Notes under the pieces: model-generated
Database searches by the model: none
Told to the model about the DNA's origin: nothing
Seen by the model: only the letters and a program-made list of their open reading frames with translations
Assembly: GCF_016834655.1 (NCBI RefSeq)
Contig: NZ_JAENHP010000023.1
Coordinates: forward strand, 62,001 to 126,000
DNA: 64,000 nt
Source: Paractinoplanes ovalisporus
Lineage (GTDB): Bacteria; Actinomycetota; Actinomycetes; Mycobacteriales; Micromonosporaceae
Reading direction: 5' to 3'
Program-made: the position numbers and the translations under genes
In this document: piece by piece, positions 9,205 through 17,926 of the stretch
How positions within the stretch are numbered: the first letter of the stretch is position 1
How the letters are laid out: each line of letters opens with the position of its first letter

Positions 9205-10116
9205 ACAGACGATCGTGACCACGTGCCGGCCGGCGAAACGGCCCGGATCCTCGAGAACGGCGGCGACGCCCAGAGCCGCCGACGGTTCGGCGACCAGGCC
9301 GGCGTCCTCCAGCAGCATCCGCATCCCGGCGACGATCGACTCCTCGCGGACCAGGACCGCGTCGTCGGCCACCTGGAGCAGGTCGTCCAGAACCTCCGGG
9401 ATCGGGAACCGGCCGGCCACACCGTCGGCGATGGTGTCCATCGTGTCGGTGGTGACAACCCGGCGCGCGCGCCACGACAGCGTCATTGCCGGAGCACCGA
9501 GCGGCTGCACACAGATCACCTCCACCCCCGGAGCCAGAGTCTTCACGACGTGGCCGACGCCGGTGGCCATGGCGCCGCCGCCCAACGCGATCAGAACGGC
9601 GTCGCCGCCGGACACCGAGCCGGCCAGCTCGAGACCGATGGTCGCCGCCCCCTCGCACGTCTCGATGTCCAAGCTGTCCTCGACCAGCCGCACCTCGCGC
9701 TCCCGCGCCAACCGTGCGGCGGCCGCCCGAGCCACCTCGAAATCACCGTCGACCAGCTCCAGGTCGGCCCCGAAGGCCCGGATCCGCTCGAGCTTGACCG
9801 CCGGCGCCCCGCGCCTCGCCACCACCGTCACGTCCAGCCCACGCCGCCGGCCCGACCAGGCCAAGGCTTGCCCGAGGTTGCCGGCGCTGGCACACACCAT
9901 CGCCGTGCCACCGTCGGCGGCCAGCCGACTGGCGACCAGTTCGGCGCCGCGGCCCTTGAAGCTACGAACCGGGTTCGCGGTCTCCAGCTTGACGCTTACG
10001 GCGCACCCGAGCTTGTCCCACAGGGCGTCACAGCGGTAAAGCGGCGAGTCCAGAAAAACCGGATCGATCACCGCGCGGGCCGCCCGGATCCGCCCCATGT
10101 CGAGTCGCGTCCCCAT
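9181..10116 (-). CDS. PLP-dependent threonine dehydratase/synthase-like enzyme (fold type II)
   Basis: This is a predicted pyridoxal-phosphate lyase of the serine/threonine dehydratase family. I choose ATG 10116 (MGTRLDMGRIR), behind GGAGGG, giving 311 residues; longer upstream extensions overlap an unrelated promoter region. The Schiff-base lysine is K54 in PVRSFKGRGAEL. CASAGNLGQALAW is the asparagine loop and ALGGGAMATGVG the glycine-rich phosphate-binding loop. The C-terminus ends abruptly at CGSNTSIS, with the last residues encoded by the 28-bp repeat, so the native tail may have been replaced. Substrate is not determined. Confidence 0.82.
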   Translation of the reverse strand: MGTRLDMGRIRAARAVIDPVFLDSPLYRCDALWDKLGCAVSVKLETANPVRSFKGRGAELVASRLAADGGTAMVCASAGNLGQALAWSGRRRGLDVTVVARRGAPAVKLERIRAFGADLELVDGDFEVARAAAARLAREREVRLVEDSLDIETCEGAATIGLELAGSVSGGDAVLIALGGGAMATGVGHVVKTLAPGVEVICVQPLGAPAMTLSWRARRVVTTDTMDTIADGVAGRFPIPEVLDDLLQVADDAVLVREESIVAGMRMLLEDAGLVAEPSAALGVAAVLEDPGRFAGRHVVTIVCGSNTSIS

Positions 10117-10315
10117 CAGCGTTCCCTCCCGCACGAGACTGGGAGGTTCTGACCTCCGCGTGGGGATGGGTGCACACATACAGGCTCGCGGCGCGCTTCG
10201 TTGTGGGATGCGTGCACGTTCAATCCGTTCAACGTGTTCGTCCGGGTTCCGGGTGAACACTTCAACGGCTGATGTGGGTTCAACACCTTCGACATCCGTT
10301 CCGGGAGGGACACAC

Positions 10316-10513
10316 ATGAAGCCAGCCGCCGTCCGGCGCATAAGCCTGACCTTTGTTCTCCTGTTTGCCGTGATCGTCGGGGCCGCTGCAGGGGCGCTCT
10401 CTGCGTTCGGCGGCAGTTCAGTGCCGGGCGCGATCATGACCGGCGCCTGCGGGTTCGCCGCGACAACGACGCTTTCGATCCTGGTTCTTAACTTCATCCT
10501 TCCTACGGTCTAG
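10316..10513 (+). CDS. 65-residue membrane microprotein
   Basis: This small protein starts at ATG 10316 behind a clear GGAGGGA ribosome site. After a basic N-terminus (MKPAAVRRI) it has two hydrophobic stretches at about residues 11-30 and 44-62, so it is a hairpin membrane protein with no cytoplasmic domain. Its 3' end overlaps the end of the convergent giant STAND-WD40 gene by 11 bp. The leader upstream (10180-10300) contains several GTTCAAC/GTGAACAC-like motifs including an inverted GTGTTC/GAACAC pair. Function unknown. Confidence 0.7.
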   Translation: MKPAAVRRISLTFVLLFAVIVGAAAGALSAFGGSSVPGAIMTGACGFAATTTLSILVLNFILPTV

Positions 10514-13500
10514 GAGCATTCCAGAAACAAAGTCCCGTGGTGGTGGCGGCGCAAAGTGCGCCATCGGGCAGAATGGCGATGCTGATGACCTGGTCCAGCA
10601 GGTCGAGAGTGTCGTATTCGCGGGCCTGCACATCCCAGACACGCAACGAGCAGTCGTCGCAGGCGAACGCGATGAGGTCGCGTCCTCCGCCGGTCGCGGC
10701 GGCCAGCGCCGTCACCACCCGCCGATGACCGGATATCCGAGCCAGCCGCCGGCCGTTCGAGTCGAAGACCTGAACCGCGTCGCTGCCCGCTGAAACAATC
10801 ACGTCGCGGCGGAGAAGCCGGCCGATGGTCAGGCCGGTGACTTCGGCTCGGTGGGAGCTCTTCAAGATGCCCTGAGATTGACCGTTCAGGTCCCACCAGC
10901 GGACGACATTGTCGCTGGGGGCGGCAACGACGTTGCGATCTCCCAGACGGCCGAGAACAACTGTGGTTTCTCGGTGTCCGCCCAGATTGACCTCACCCAC
11001 AACGGTTCCCGAGCGTAGATCTTTGACGGTGAAGGCCGAGTAATTCTGTATACCCACCAACGGCCCGTCGATGCCGAGCCCCACCACGGCGGGTCCGGCG
11101 CTCAGCCAGGAGGCTCTCACCGCCGGTGTCTGCCCGACAGAACGTCCGTCCGCGTCCCACATTCTCGTGCGGCCGAACCCGTCGGCGCCCACAATGACGG
11201 CGCCGCCGTCGGCTGAGGTCTGGTCGACTGCGATCGCGATGATGTCGCCGGTCACGTTGAACTGAGGTTCGGCCGAGGGCCGGCCCGCGTTGTCCCAGAA
11301 CCGCACAGAGCCGGCCTCGGCGGTAACGACGACGTCCCGCTCACCGACCCGACCGGCGGCCATTGCCAGGACTCGGTTCTTCGGCCCGACCAGCGGTGTT
11401 CCGAGACTCCGGCCGACGTTCTCCCAGATTCGCACGGCGCGATCGGCCCCGGCTGAGACGACCACGTCGCGGCCGTCGAGGCGACCAACCGCAACCGCGG
11501 GAACCGCACGGCGATGAGCGGCCAGGGGTTGACCGATCGATCGCCCTGAATCGTCCCAGATCCGTACTGTGCCGTCGATGCCGGCAGACACGATGACGTC
11601 ATTGTCCCCGTGGCGGCCGACGGCCGTCCCTAAAACTCTGTTGGTATGGCCGGTCAGCGGCCTGCAGCTGGGTCTCCTCGAACTCGCATTTCCCCAGATC
11701 CGCACGCTGCGGTCCGCGCCGGCGGTGACCACCACGTCGCGGCCATCGAGCTGTCCGATCGTCACGCTGAGGACCGCTCCCGAGTGCCCCGCCAGGGGTG
11801 TGCCGACAGGTTCGCCTCGGGAATTCCACAGCCGGACGGTGCCGTCCTTGCTGGCTGTGGCCACCACCTCGTGCTTACCGAGCCGCCCGATAGCCACCGA
11901 GGTCAACGAACCGCGATGGCCGGTGAGAGGCGGGCTTACGAGCGCCCCGGACCTGTCCCAGATGCGGGCGGTGTAGTCAGTGCTGGCAGTTACGACAACG
12001 TCGCGTCCACCGAGACCGCCGATCGCGATCGCCGTCAATTTCTCCATGTGCCCGGTCAACGGCTCCATGATCTGTTGACCGGTCGTGGTCCAGATCCGGG
12101 CGGCGTTGTCCGATCCAGCGGTGGCTATCACGTCACGGTCACCGAGCCGGCCCATGGCCAGTGCCGTGACGCCACCGTAGGCATGCCATGCGACGAACTC
12201 GCCAATCACTTGGCCGGTACTGTTCCAGATCCGAACCTGCCCCTCGGCCCGACTGACAGCGACGATGACATCGTTTCCGGCCAGGCGCCCGACCGCCAAG
12301 CCGACGACAGATCGGAGCCCGGTGGCGATCTGCTGGTGAAGCTGGCCCCGGTCGTGCGACCACCTGACCCGGCGACGTGCAGCGCCGATGGTCGCCAGCT
12401 GATTTCGCAAGTCTTCCAGACCTACAGAGGCAGCATCGACCGAGAACAGGCCCGCCCGCCGGTCGGCCGGGAGCACGCGAGCCCTGTGATGGCAGTTACG
12501 GAGCACCCCCACTATCGGTGCGACGTGCGCGTCTGGCTGAGCCGGCAACAGCGGCAGGAGACGATCAAGATCAGCGACCAGCAGATACTCGATGTCCAAC
12601 AGAAGCCGTGTCAGCGTTCCGGCCGCTGCCGAGTGCTGACCAGCGTGGGAGCAGCAATACTCGTCGGCTCCGGACCACCCGGTGGGTGAACTCGGCAACA
12701 ACGTCTCGAACAGGGCGCGGTTGTCGGAGCGCCGGTCCGGACGACGTCGGACGAGGTCGTCCACGAGCGCCTGATGGAACAAGCGGGTCACCGTCCCGGT
12801 GGCGTCATTGTTCGTCTGCAGGAGATAGTCCGCCGCCGGCGAGTTGCGCAGAGTGTCGATGTCGAGCTGGCTCACTTCGTAGCGCAACGCCCTGGTGAAT
12901 GCGATCCACCGGCTGTCGTGGATGCCGTCGCCATGGGAGTACGCCAGAGCCGTCAGCATGGCAACGGTCAGCGCCTGCCGGCCTTCGGGAAGAATCTCGA
13001 GGTACTTGGTGATCGCCTCTCCGACGGTGGACGGCACGGTGTTCTCATCGAATCCAGGTGCGTCGGCATCCACCACATCGGCGCGTCCGGAGAGGTGCGT
13101 AGCCGCGAGGGCGGCGACCAGGTAATTCCGGTCGGCGCGCCGGGCGACGACGTCACTCAGGCGGCTCGCGCTGACCGGATCAGCCCGATACGAAACCCAT
13201 GCGGCACCCGGTGGACCAGGATGACGCGCCCCCTCCTGGGCGAGGACAGCGGCCGCGAAGTCTCGGAGCCCACCGATCTCGAAGTACTCGTCGGTGTCCA
13301 GATCGACCAGGTGCCGGTCGTCTGGCCCGAGAACACCAAGGGCCGGCAGCAAGGCGCCCATCCCGTATCGGTCGCCCGAAGACAGCGGCCGGGTGGCGAT
13401 CGCGACGCGCACGGTGGGAAGACGGGCCAGTTCCACCAGCAGCTGAGTGATGGCCCGGCGCTCCGCCAGGATCGATACCTCGTCGAGGGCGTCCACGGCG

Positions 13501-14264
13501 ACCAGTAAGGACGGCGAATCCTCGTCCGTGTCGAGTGCGTCCAACAATGCATCGGCCGAGTCGGCGCCCGGCGCACCGGCAGCCGACGCCACTGCCGCAA
13601 CCACATCGGCGGAGGTGGCGCCGCGGGCGTGTATTCCCACGCCCGCCCAACGACGGCGCTCCTCCAACTGCAAGCAGGCGCGAGCGAGCACAGCCGACTT
13701 CCCGGCTCCGGGCTGGCCCGTCACCACGATCGGCGTGCCGGGCGGGTCGGGTCTGGTGAGCCAGCTACAGACTGCTTCTACCGCGGCTGAACGGCCTCGA
13801 AAGAGGTCGCCACCTAACGCGCGACTGCGATATCCGTTCGCTCGTGCGGTGAAGTGTGCGCGTGCGTCCGACCCGCCGGCGCCGACCATGGGCCAAGGGC
13901 GGTCGACGGGCCGCGAACGTGCACGAGCTGTGGCCGCCCGGCGTTGCTCAGCCTTGGTCGGATAAAGCGCCCTGTGCTTCGCCAGCCAGGGCTCATGACT
14001 GACCTCAGGGATTCCACACCCGTACAGAAATCCGACCAGCGAGGCGCGAGTGGGTGCGGTGACCCCGGTAATGATGTTGTGCACTGTCGTCGGCGAGATC
14101 TCATGCCCGGCGCGCTTGCTGGCAAGCGCGATCACCCGCACCGGTTGCGTGCCGCCGTGAGACTCGGACAGCTGACCGAGCAGATCGACAAACTCCTCAC
14201 GCGTGTGCACTGCGGGGAGCTGAGCTTCCGGGGGGTGCGCCGACCGCTCGACCTCAGAACCCAC
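10503..14264 (-). CDS. HTH-STAND NTPase with long WD40 repeat region
   Basis: This 1253-residue soluble protein starts at GTG 14264 with GGGAGG about 7 nt upstream. Residues ~40-85 resemble an XRE-type helix-turn-helix (ISPTTVHNIITGVTAPTRASL). A STAND/NACHT-like ATPase follows with P-loop TGQPGAGKSAVL at about residue 177 and Walker B LLVAVDALDE. From about residue 628 to the end there are roughly 13-14 WD-like repeats of ~43-45 residues with the recurrent pattern GR-L-G-RDVVVTAG-D-RIWD, enough for two beta-propellers. Such HTH-STAND-WD40 proteins in actinomycetes are candidate signal or conflict sensors; the ligand is unknown. Confidence 0.85.
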   Translation of the reverse strand: MGSEVERSAHPPEAQLPAVHTREEFVDLLGQLSESHGGTQPVRVIALASKRAGHEISPTTVHNIITGVTAPTRASLVGFLYGCGIPEVSHEPWLAKHRALYPTKAEQRRAATARARSRPVDRPWPMVGAGGSDARAHFTARANGYRSRALGGDLFRGRSAAVEAVCSWLTRPDPPGTPIVVTGQPGAGKSAVLARACLQLEERRRWAGVGIHARGATSADVVAAVASAAGAPGADSADALLDALDTDEDSPSLLVAVDALDEVSILAERRAITQLLVELARLPTVRVAIATRPLSSGDRYGMGALLPALGVLGPDDRHLVDLDTDEYFEIGGLRDFAAAVLAQEGARHPGPPGAAWVSYRADPVSASRLSDVVARRADRNYLVAALAATHLSGRADVVDADAPGFDENTVPSTVGEAITKYLEILPEGRQALTVAMLTALAYSHGDGIHDSRWIAFTRALRYEVSQLDIDTLRNSPAADYLLQTNNDATGTVTRLFHQALVDDLVRRRPDRRSDNRALFETLLPSSPTGWSGADEYCCSHAGQHSAAAGTLTRLLLDIEYLLVADLDRLLPLLPAQPDAHVAPIVGVLRNCHHRARVLPADRRAGLFSVDAASVGLEDLRNQLATIGAARRRVRWSHDRGQLHQQIATGLRSVVGLAVGRLAGNDVIVAVSRAEGQVRIWNSTGQVIGEFVAWHAYGGVTALAMGRLGDRDVIATAGSDNAARIWTTTGQQIMEPLTGHMEKLTAIAIGGLGGRDVVVTASTDYTARIWDRSGALVSPPLTGHRGSLTSVAIGRLGKHEVVATASKDGTVRLWNSRGEPVGTPLAGHSGAVLSVTIGQLDGRDVVVTAGADRSVRIWGNASSRRPSCRPLTGHTNRVLGTAVGRHGDNDVIVSAGIDGTVRIWDDSGRSIGQPLAAHRRAVPAVAVGRLDGRDVVVSAGADRAVRIWENVGRSLGTPLVGPKNRVLAMAAGRVGERDVVVTAEAGSVRFWDNAGRPSAEPQFNVTGDIIAIAVDQTSADGGAVIVGADGFGRTRMWDADGRSVGQTPAVRASWLSAGPAVVGLGIDGPLVGIQNYSAFTVKDLRSGTVVGEVNLGGHRETTVVLGRLGDRNVVAAPSDNVVRWWDLNGQSQGILKSSHRAEVTGLTIGRLLRRDVIVSAGSDAVQVFDSNGRRLARISGHRRVVTALAAATGGGRDLIAFACDDCSLRVWDVQAREYDTLDLLDQVISIAILPDGALCAATTTGLCFWNAPRP

Positions 14265-14450
14265 CCGAGGCCTCCCTTGACGCAGCGCCACCTGATCGCA
14301 ACAGACCACGATAGCCGGGCCCAGCGGATTCGTAGCGGCGCCGGAGGCTTGCTGCTCAAAGGTGTCGCAGCGCGCCCCAGGCACGGGCTCGGTATGTCGG
14401 CCCAGTCGGAACACTGGCCGCCGGGCTTTTATGGTGCAGAGTAGAACCTT

Positions 14451-15521
14451 GTGAGCACGGGCGCTGGGCTGGTCTTTGTTGCCGTGGTGGCGGCTCGGTT
14501 CCTGCTACCCCTGGCCATTCCGTATTTTCCGCTACCGGCGGTCATCGGGTGTCTTGTCCTGGACGGGGTGGACCAGACGATCTTTCAGGCCTTCGGGTAC
14601 GACCCGCCGGGATACCAGTCGTACGACAAGGCCATGGACGTCTACTACCTGTCCATCGCCTACCTGTCGACCCTTCGGAACTGGGCCAGTGAACCCGCCT
14701 TTCGGATTTCGCGGTTCCTGTTCTTCTACCGGCTCGTGGGCGCGCTGTTGTTCGAGCTGACCGGCGCCCGGTGGCTGCTTCTCGTGTTTCCCAATGTGTT
14801 CGAGTACTTCTTCATCGCGTACGAGACCGTCCGCTCCCGCTGGTCTCCGGTGACTCTGCTGGTCGGCTGGTGGATGAGCGTGGCCGGAGTCATCTGGGTC
14901 GTCATCAAGCTGCCGCAGGAGTGGTGGCTCCACGTGGCCCAGCTCGACGTCACCGATGAGCTGGCCGAACATCAGTGGGTGATCGGGCTGCTGGTGGCCG
15001 TCGCGGTGGGGCTGGTGGTGCTGTTCCGGCGGGCCGTGCGGCCCCGGCTGCGGCCACCCGACTGGGACTGGCAGATCCGGCCCGAACCGTTGCCGGAAGC
15101 GATTGACGAACCGCACGAGCAGAGCGCCTGGCGGATCAAGAACGACGCCGTGTGGTCGTGGAACACGTTCGAGAAGGCCGTGCTGCTCGGGCTGATCTGC
15201 AGCATCTTCGGGGAAATGCTCCCGGACTACACCGGCTCGACGAGCAACCTGTTCGTCGGTGTCGGCATCACCGTTGTGTTCAACGCCGCCATTTCGCTGG
15301 CGATCGCGCGGCGCAGCTGGACGATCCGCTCGACCGGGCTGGCCTTCCTCGGCCGGCTGCTGGTGAACATCGCGTTCGCGACAGCGGCCAACTGGATTCT
15401 CGACAACCAGCTCGACGGCTTCGACACGCTGTTCTTCCTCATCATGATTTCGCTGATCACGACGCTGCACGATCGGTGGCGGCCGGTTCACGAATACCGG
15501 CGAACGTATCGATCGGCTTGA
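14451..15521 (+). CDS. hypothetical integral membrane protein
   Basis: This 356-residue protein starts at GTG 14451. I do not recognise the family. About eight hydrophobic segments are visible: an N-terminal pair (residues ~5-40), a cluster at ~85-150, one near 175-195 and three at ~250-340. A soluble Pro/Trp-rich loop (PPDWDWQIRPEPLPEAIDE) separates the two halves. Aromatic residues are unusually frequent in FFYRLVGALLFELTGARWLLLVFPNVFEYFF. It diverges from the STAND-WD40 gene and is followed after 54 bp by a secreted protein gene. Confidence 0.7.
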   Translation: MSTGAGLVFVAVVAARFLLPLAIPYFPLPAVIGCLVLDGVDQTIFQAFGYDPPGYQSYDKAMDVYYLSIAYLSTLRNWASEPAFRISRFLFFYRLVGALLFELTGARWLLLVFPNVFEYFFIAYETVRSRWSPVTLLVGWWMSVAGVIWVVIKLPQEWWLHVAQLDVTDELAEHQWVIGLLVAVAVGLVVLFRRAVRPRLRPPDWDWQIRPEPLPEAIDEPHEQSAWRIKNDAVWSWNTFEKAVLLGLICSIFGEMLPDYTGSTSNLFVGVGITVVFNAAISLAIARRSWTIRSTGLAFLGRLLVNIAFATAANWILDNQLDGFDTLFFLIMISLITTLHDRWRPVHEYRRTYRSA

Positions 15522-15575
15522 CTGGGAGGCTCGGCTTCCGGTAACTCTGAATAAACCTAACTATTCGGAGGAAAC

Positions 15576-16166
15576 ATGCGGAAGTCGTTGATCGCGGCGG
15601 CGCTGTCCCTTGTGGTCCTGGGCGCCCCGGCGCCTGCCTACGCCGGCCACTCGCGCGAGTGCGCGACCCCGTCGATCGACCGCTACCAGCAGTGGCTGGC
15701 CAGCGGCGAGGGAACGACCGTCCCGGCCACGGGCAGCATGCTGGTGCCGGTGCACCACGGCCAGAAGTACGCGGCCCGGATCGAGTTCGTGAACGCCGAG
15801 TGGCACGTGGCCGTGCTCTGGCTGGGCAACGAGTTCGAGGCCCAGGCCGACCTGTCGCGATCGGCCGGCTTCCGCATGACCTACAGCGCCACCGACGACC
15901 TCTGGGTGCAGCTGCGCCCGGCCTCGCACTGGAGCGGCGGCGCCCAGTGGGCCACGAAGATCCCGTCGACCCACGGCCGTACGGTGACCCGGTTCTTCAG
16001 CCTGCGCCCCCAGGCCTGGGCCGCCGTGCCCGAGCTGGGCGAGCCGGCCCACACGTTCGCGTCGGCGGTCAGCGAGGCCCGCGGGCTGGTCTTCGTCGGC
16101 AAGACCGCCAACAAGATCGAGTTCCGGGGGCTGCGCGTCGACCGTTACACGCCGCCGTGTCTGTGA
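15576..16166 (+). CDS. secreted protein of unknown function
   Basis: This 196-residue protein has a Sec signal peptide with likely cleavage after APAYA (residue ~23). The start ATG 15576 follows a strong CGGAGGAAA site. The mature part holds two cysteines, near the N-terminus (HSRECATP) and at the extreme C-terminus (YTPPCL), which could form a disulphide closing the domain. The rest is beta-rich, with WHVAVLWLGNEF and DDLWVQLRPASHW. I do not recognise the family. The gene is followed after 40 bp by a secreted hydrolase and may be co-transcribed. Confidence 0.65.
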   Translation: MRKSLIAAALSLVVLGAPAPAYAGHSRECATPSIDRYQQWLASGEGTTVPATGSMLVPVHHGQKYAARIEFVNAEWHVAVLWLGNEFEAQADLSRSAGFRMTYSATDDLWVQLRPASHWSGGAQWATKIPSTHGRTVTRFFSLRPQAWAAVPELGEPAHTFASAVSEARGLVFVGKTANKIEFRGLRVDRYTPPCL

Positions 16167-16183
16167 GCTGACAGGAACCTCAT

Positions 16184-16195
16184 AACCGCGCGGTT
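16184..16195. promoter_or_regulatory. 12-bp perfect palindrome upstream of hydrolase
   Basis: AACCGCGCGGTT is a perfect palindrome 11 bp before the start at 16207. It could be an operator, or a weak hairpin between the two secreted-protein genes. No regulator can be linked to it. Confidence 0.4.
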
Positions 16196-16206
16196 GGATC
16201 TTCCGC

Positions 16207-17511
16207 ATGAGATCGATCAACATGCGCGTAGCGATCCTCGCTGCCGCCGCGGTCCTGCTGTCCGGAGCCGCTCCGGCTGCGGCGGCGGGGACGGCGAAAC
16301 AGGCCGGAGCCGGCTCGGTTGAAGCGGCTACGAAAGCAAAACCGGCCGACCCCACCGCGTACGGGCGGCACGCCGTCGCCACCGCGGACTACAGCCTCGG
16401 CGACAGCGCTTTCGCCATCCCGGGCTTCCACACGTTCGGCACCGATCAGGTGGCCCCGCTCGAACTGGCCGGCCGCGTCCATTACCCGCGCGACCTGACC
16501 AAGGGCCGCTATCCGCTGGTGATGTTCGCGCACGGCCTGTTCTCGACGTGCGCCGACCGGGCCGCGTCGGCCGAGTTCGACGCCGCGACCGGTGTGCTCT
16601 ACGGACCGGACGCGCCGGAGGACGAGGCCGAGGTGGCCCGGCTCGAGGCGATCATCGAGCGGACCGGCGCCCTGCTCAACCAGTGGCCGTGCGCGCCCGG
16701 GACGCCCGGCATCCCGAGCCTGCGCGGCTACGACTACGTGGCCCGGCAACTGGCGAGCCACGGCTTCGTCGTGGTGTCGATCGGGGTCAACGGCGTCAAC
16801 ATCGGCGACATGGGCCAGGACCAGGACGACGCCCGGGCCAAGGTCGCCAACAAGCACCTGAAGATGTGGCGCGACCTGGTCACCTCGGGCCGGGGCGCGC
16901 TGGCCGGCCGTCTCCCGGCGGCGTTCCGCGGCCACGTCGACCTGCAGCGGGTCGGCCTGGTCGGCCACTCGCGCGGCGGCCGGGGCGTGATGACCCAGGC
17001 CGCCGACGTGAACGCGTCGAGCATCCCTGAGGGCGTACGGCTGGGTGCCGTTCTGGGCCTGGAAGCGGTCGGCTATTTCCGCGCCGACGACGACCCCCAG
17101 TGGGAGACGCCGTACCTGGTCACCCGTATCCCGTCGGCCTCGATCGTCGGCACCTGCGGCTACGGCTCGACCGACTACTTCGACCACCTGCGCGGCCGCA
17201 ACCAGGCGCCGGCTCACCTGTGGACGATCCACGGCGCCAACCACAACTTCTTCAACACCCAGTGGTCGCCGGAGAGCGGCCAGGTGCAGGCCGTGGACGA
17301 CGCGTTGCCGCTGCCCGAGCCCGGAAAGTGCGGCCCCGAGGGCGCCCTCGACCGCAAGCTGAGCGAGGCCCAGCAGCGCCGGGTCGGCGCGGCTTACATC
17401 TCCGCGTTCTTCCGCCGCTACCTAGGCGGCGAGAAGAGCCTGGACCCGATGCTGACCGGCCGCACCCACCCGATGGCCGGCATCACCGCGGTGGACGTCC
17501 GGTCCAGCTGA
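16207..17511 (+). CDS. secreted alpha/beta hydrolase
   Basis: This exported serine hydrolase of the alpha/beta fold has a signal peptide at about residues 1-27 (ending APAAAAG). The oxyanion region is FAHGLFSTC and the nucleophile motif GHSRGG places the serine near residue 256. A candidate catalytic histidine lies in IHGANHNFF. Four or more cysteines (e.g. STCADR, WPCAPG, GTCGYG, GKCGPE) suggest disulphides consistent with export. It resembles dienelactone hydrolase/platelet-activating-factor acetylhydrolase-type enzymes, but the substrate is unknown. Its stop lies in the hairpin shared with the convergent ArsR gene. Confidence 0.78.
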   Translation: MRSINMRVAILAAAAVLLSGAAPAAAAGTAKQAGAGSVEAATKAKPADPTAYGRHAVATADYSLGDSAFAIPGFHTFGTDQVAPLELAGRVHYPRDLTKGRYPLVMFAHGLFSTCADRAASAEFDAATGVLYGPDAPEDEAEVARLEAIIERTGALLNQWPCAPGTPGIPSLRGYDYVARQLASHGFVVVSIGVNGVNIGDMGQDQDDARAKVANKHLKMWRDLVTSGRGALAGRLPAAFRGHVDLQRVGLVGHSRGGRGVMTQAADVNASSIPEGVRLGAVLGLEAVGYFRADDDPQWETPYLVTRIPSASIVGTCGYGSTDYFDHLRGRNQAPAHLWTIHGANHNFFNTQWSPESGQVQAVDDALPLPEPGKCGPEGALDRKLSEAQQRRVGAAYISAFFRRYLGGEKSLDPMLTGRTHPMAGITAVDVRSS

Positions 17512-17545
17512 GCCAGCGGCCGGCCGGACGGAAAGCCGGCTCAGC
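17507..17545. terminator. bidirectional hairpin between convergent genes
   Basis: GCTGAGCCAGC pairs with GCCGGCTCAGC with one mismatch, forming an 11-bp stem. The hairpin contains the stop codons of both the secreted hydrolase and the ArsR regulator, so it can serve both directions. There is no T-tract. Confidence 0.6.
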
Positions 17546-17846
17546 GCAGCATCGCCAGCAACCCGGGGAAGCGGCCCTCCACCTCGTCGTAGCGGAGCGT
17601 CACGAGACGACGGACCCCGTCGACCCGGGTGCGGATCAGACCGGCGTCACGCAGCACCTTGATGTGGTGCGACAGCGTCGACTTGCCGATGGTGACGCCG
17701 GTCTCCCGCAGCACGTCGCTTCCACACGTCCAGTCACCGGCGGCGTCGAGGGCCCGCACGAACGTGAGCCGCACCGGATCGGCCAGCGCGCTGAGCACGG
17801 CATCGATCGTCACGGTCTCGATGGCGGGTTCGGTCACCACGGTCAC
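17541..17846 (-). CDS. ArsR-family transcriptional regulator
   Basis: This 101-residue winged-helix repressor has the recognition helix segment KSTLSHHIKVLRDAGLI and the beta-wing RTRVDGVRRLVTL. One cysteine (WTCGSDVL) is present, but there is no obvious metal-binding ELCVCDL motif, so it is more likely a redox or ligand-sensing member than a metal sensor. The start is GTG 17846 without a clear ribosome site. It diverges from the quinone oxidoreductase gene at 17927, and the 80-bp gap holds a perfect palindrome, so it likely represses that gene and itself. Confidence 0.85.
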   Translation of the reverse strand: MTVVTEPAIETVTIDAVLSALADPVRLTFVRALDAAGDWTCGSDVLRETGVTIGKSTLSHHIKVLRDAGLIRTRVDGVRRLVTLRYDEVEGRFPGLLAMLR

Positions 17847-17895
17847 AGGAGGAAGCCTAGCGCGATCTTGCGGTTAGTTCGATCAGCGTCGTACT

Positions 17896-17913
17896 GTTCG
17901 ATCCAGATCGAAC
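17896..17913. promoter_or_regulatory. likely ArsR operator
   Basis: GTTCGATCCAGATCGAAC is a perfect 8-bp inverted repeat with a 2-nt centre, in the divergent gap between the ArsR gene and the oxidoreductase gene. An extra half-site GTTCGATC lies at 17877-17884 in direct orientation, 19 bp away. Role as ArsR binding site is inferred from position and symmetry. Confidence 0.65.
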
Positions 17914-17926
17914 AAGGGAGCGACGC

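Noticed and set aside
10097..10315. 73-codon upstream extension of the membrane microprotein
   Set aside because: ATG 10316 has a strong ribosome site and the extension covers the promoter region of the divergent dehydratase.
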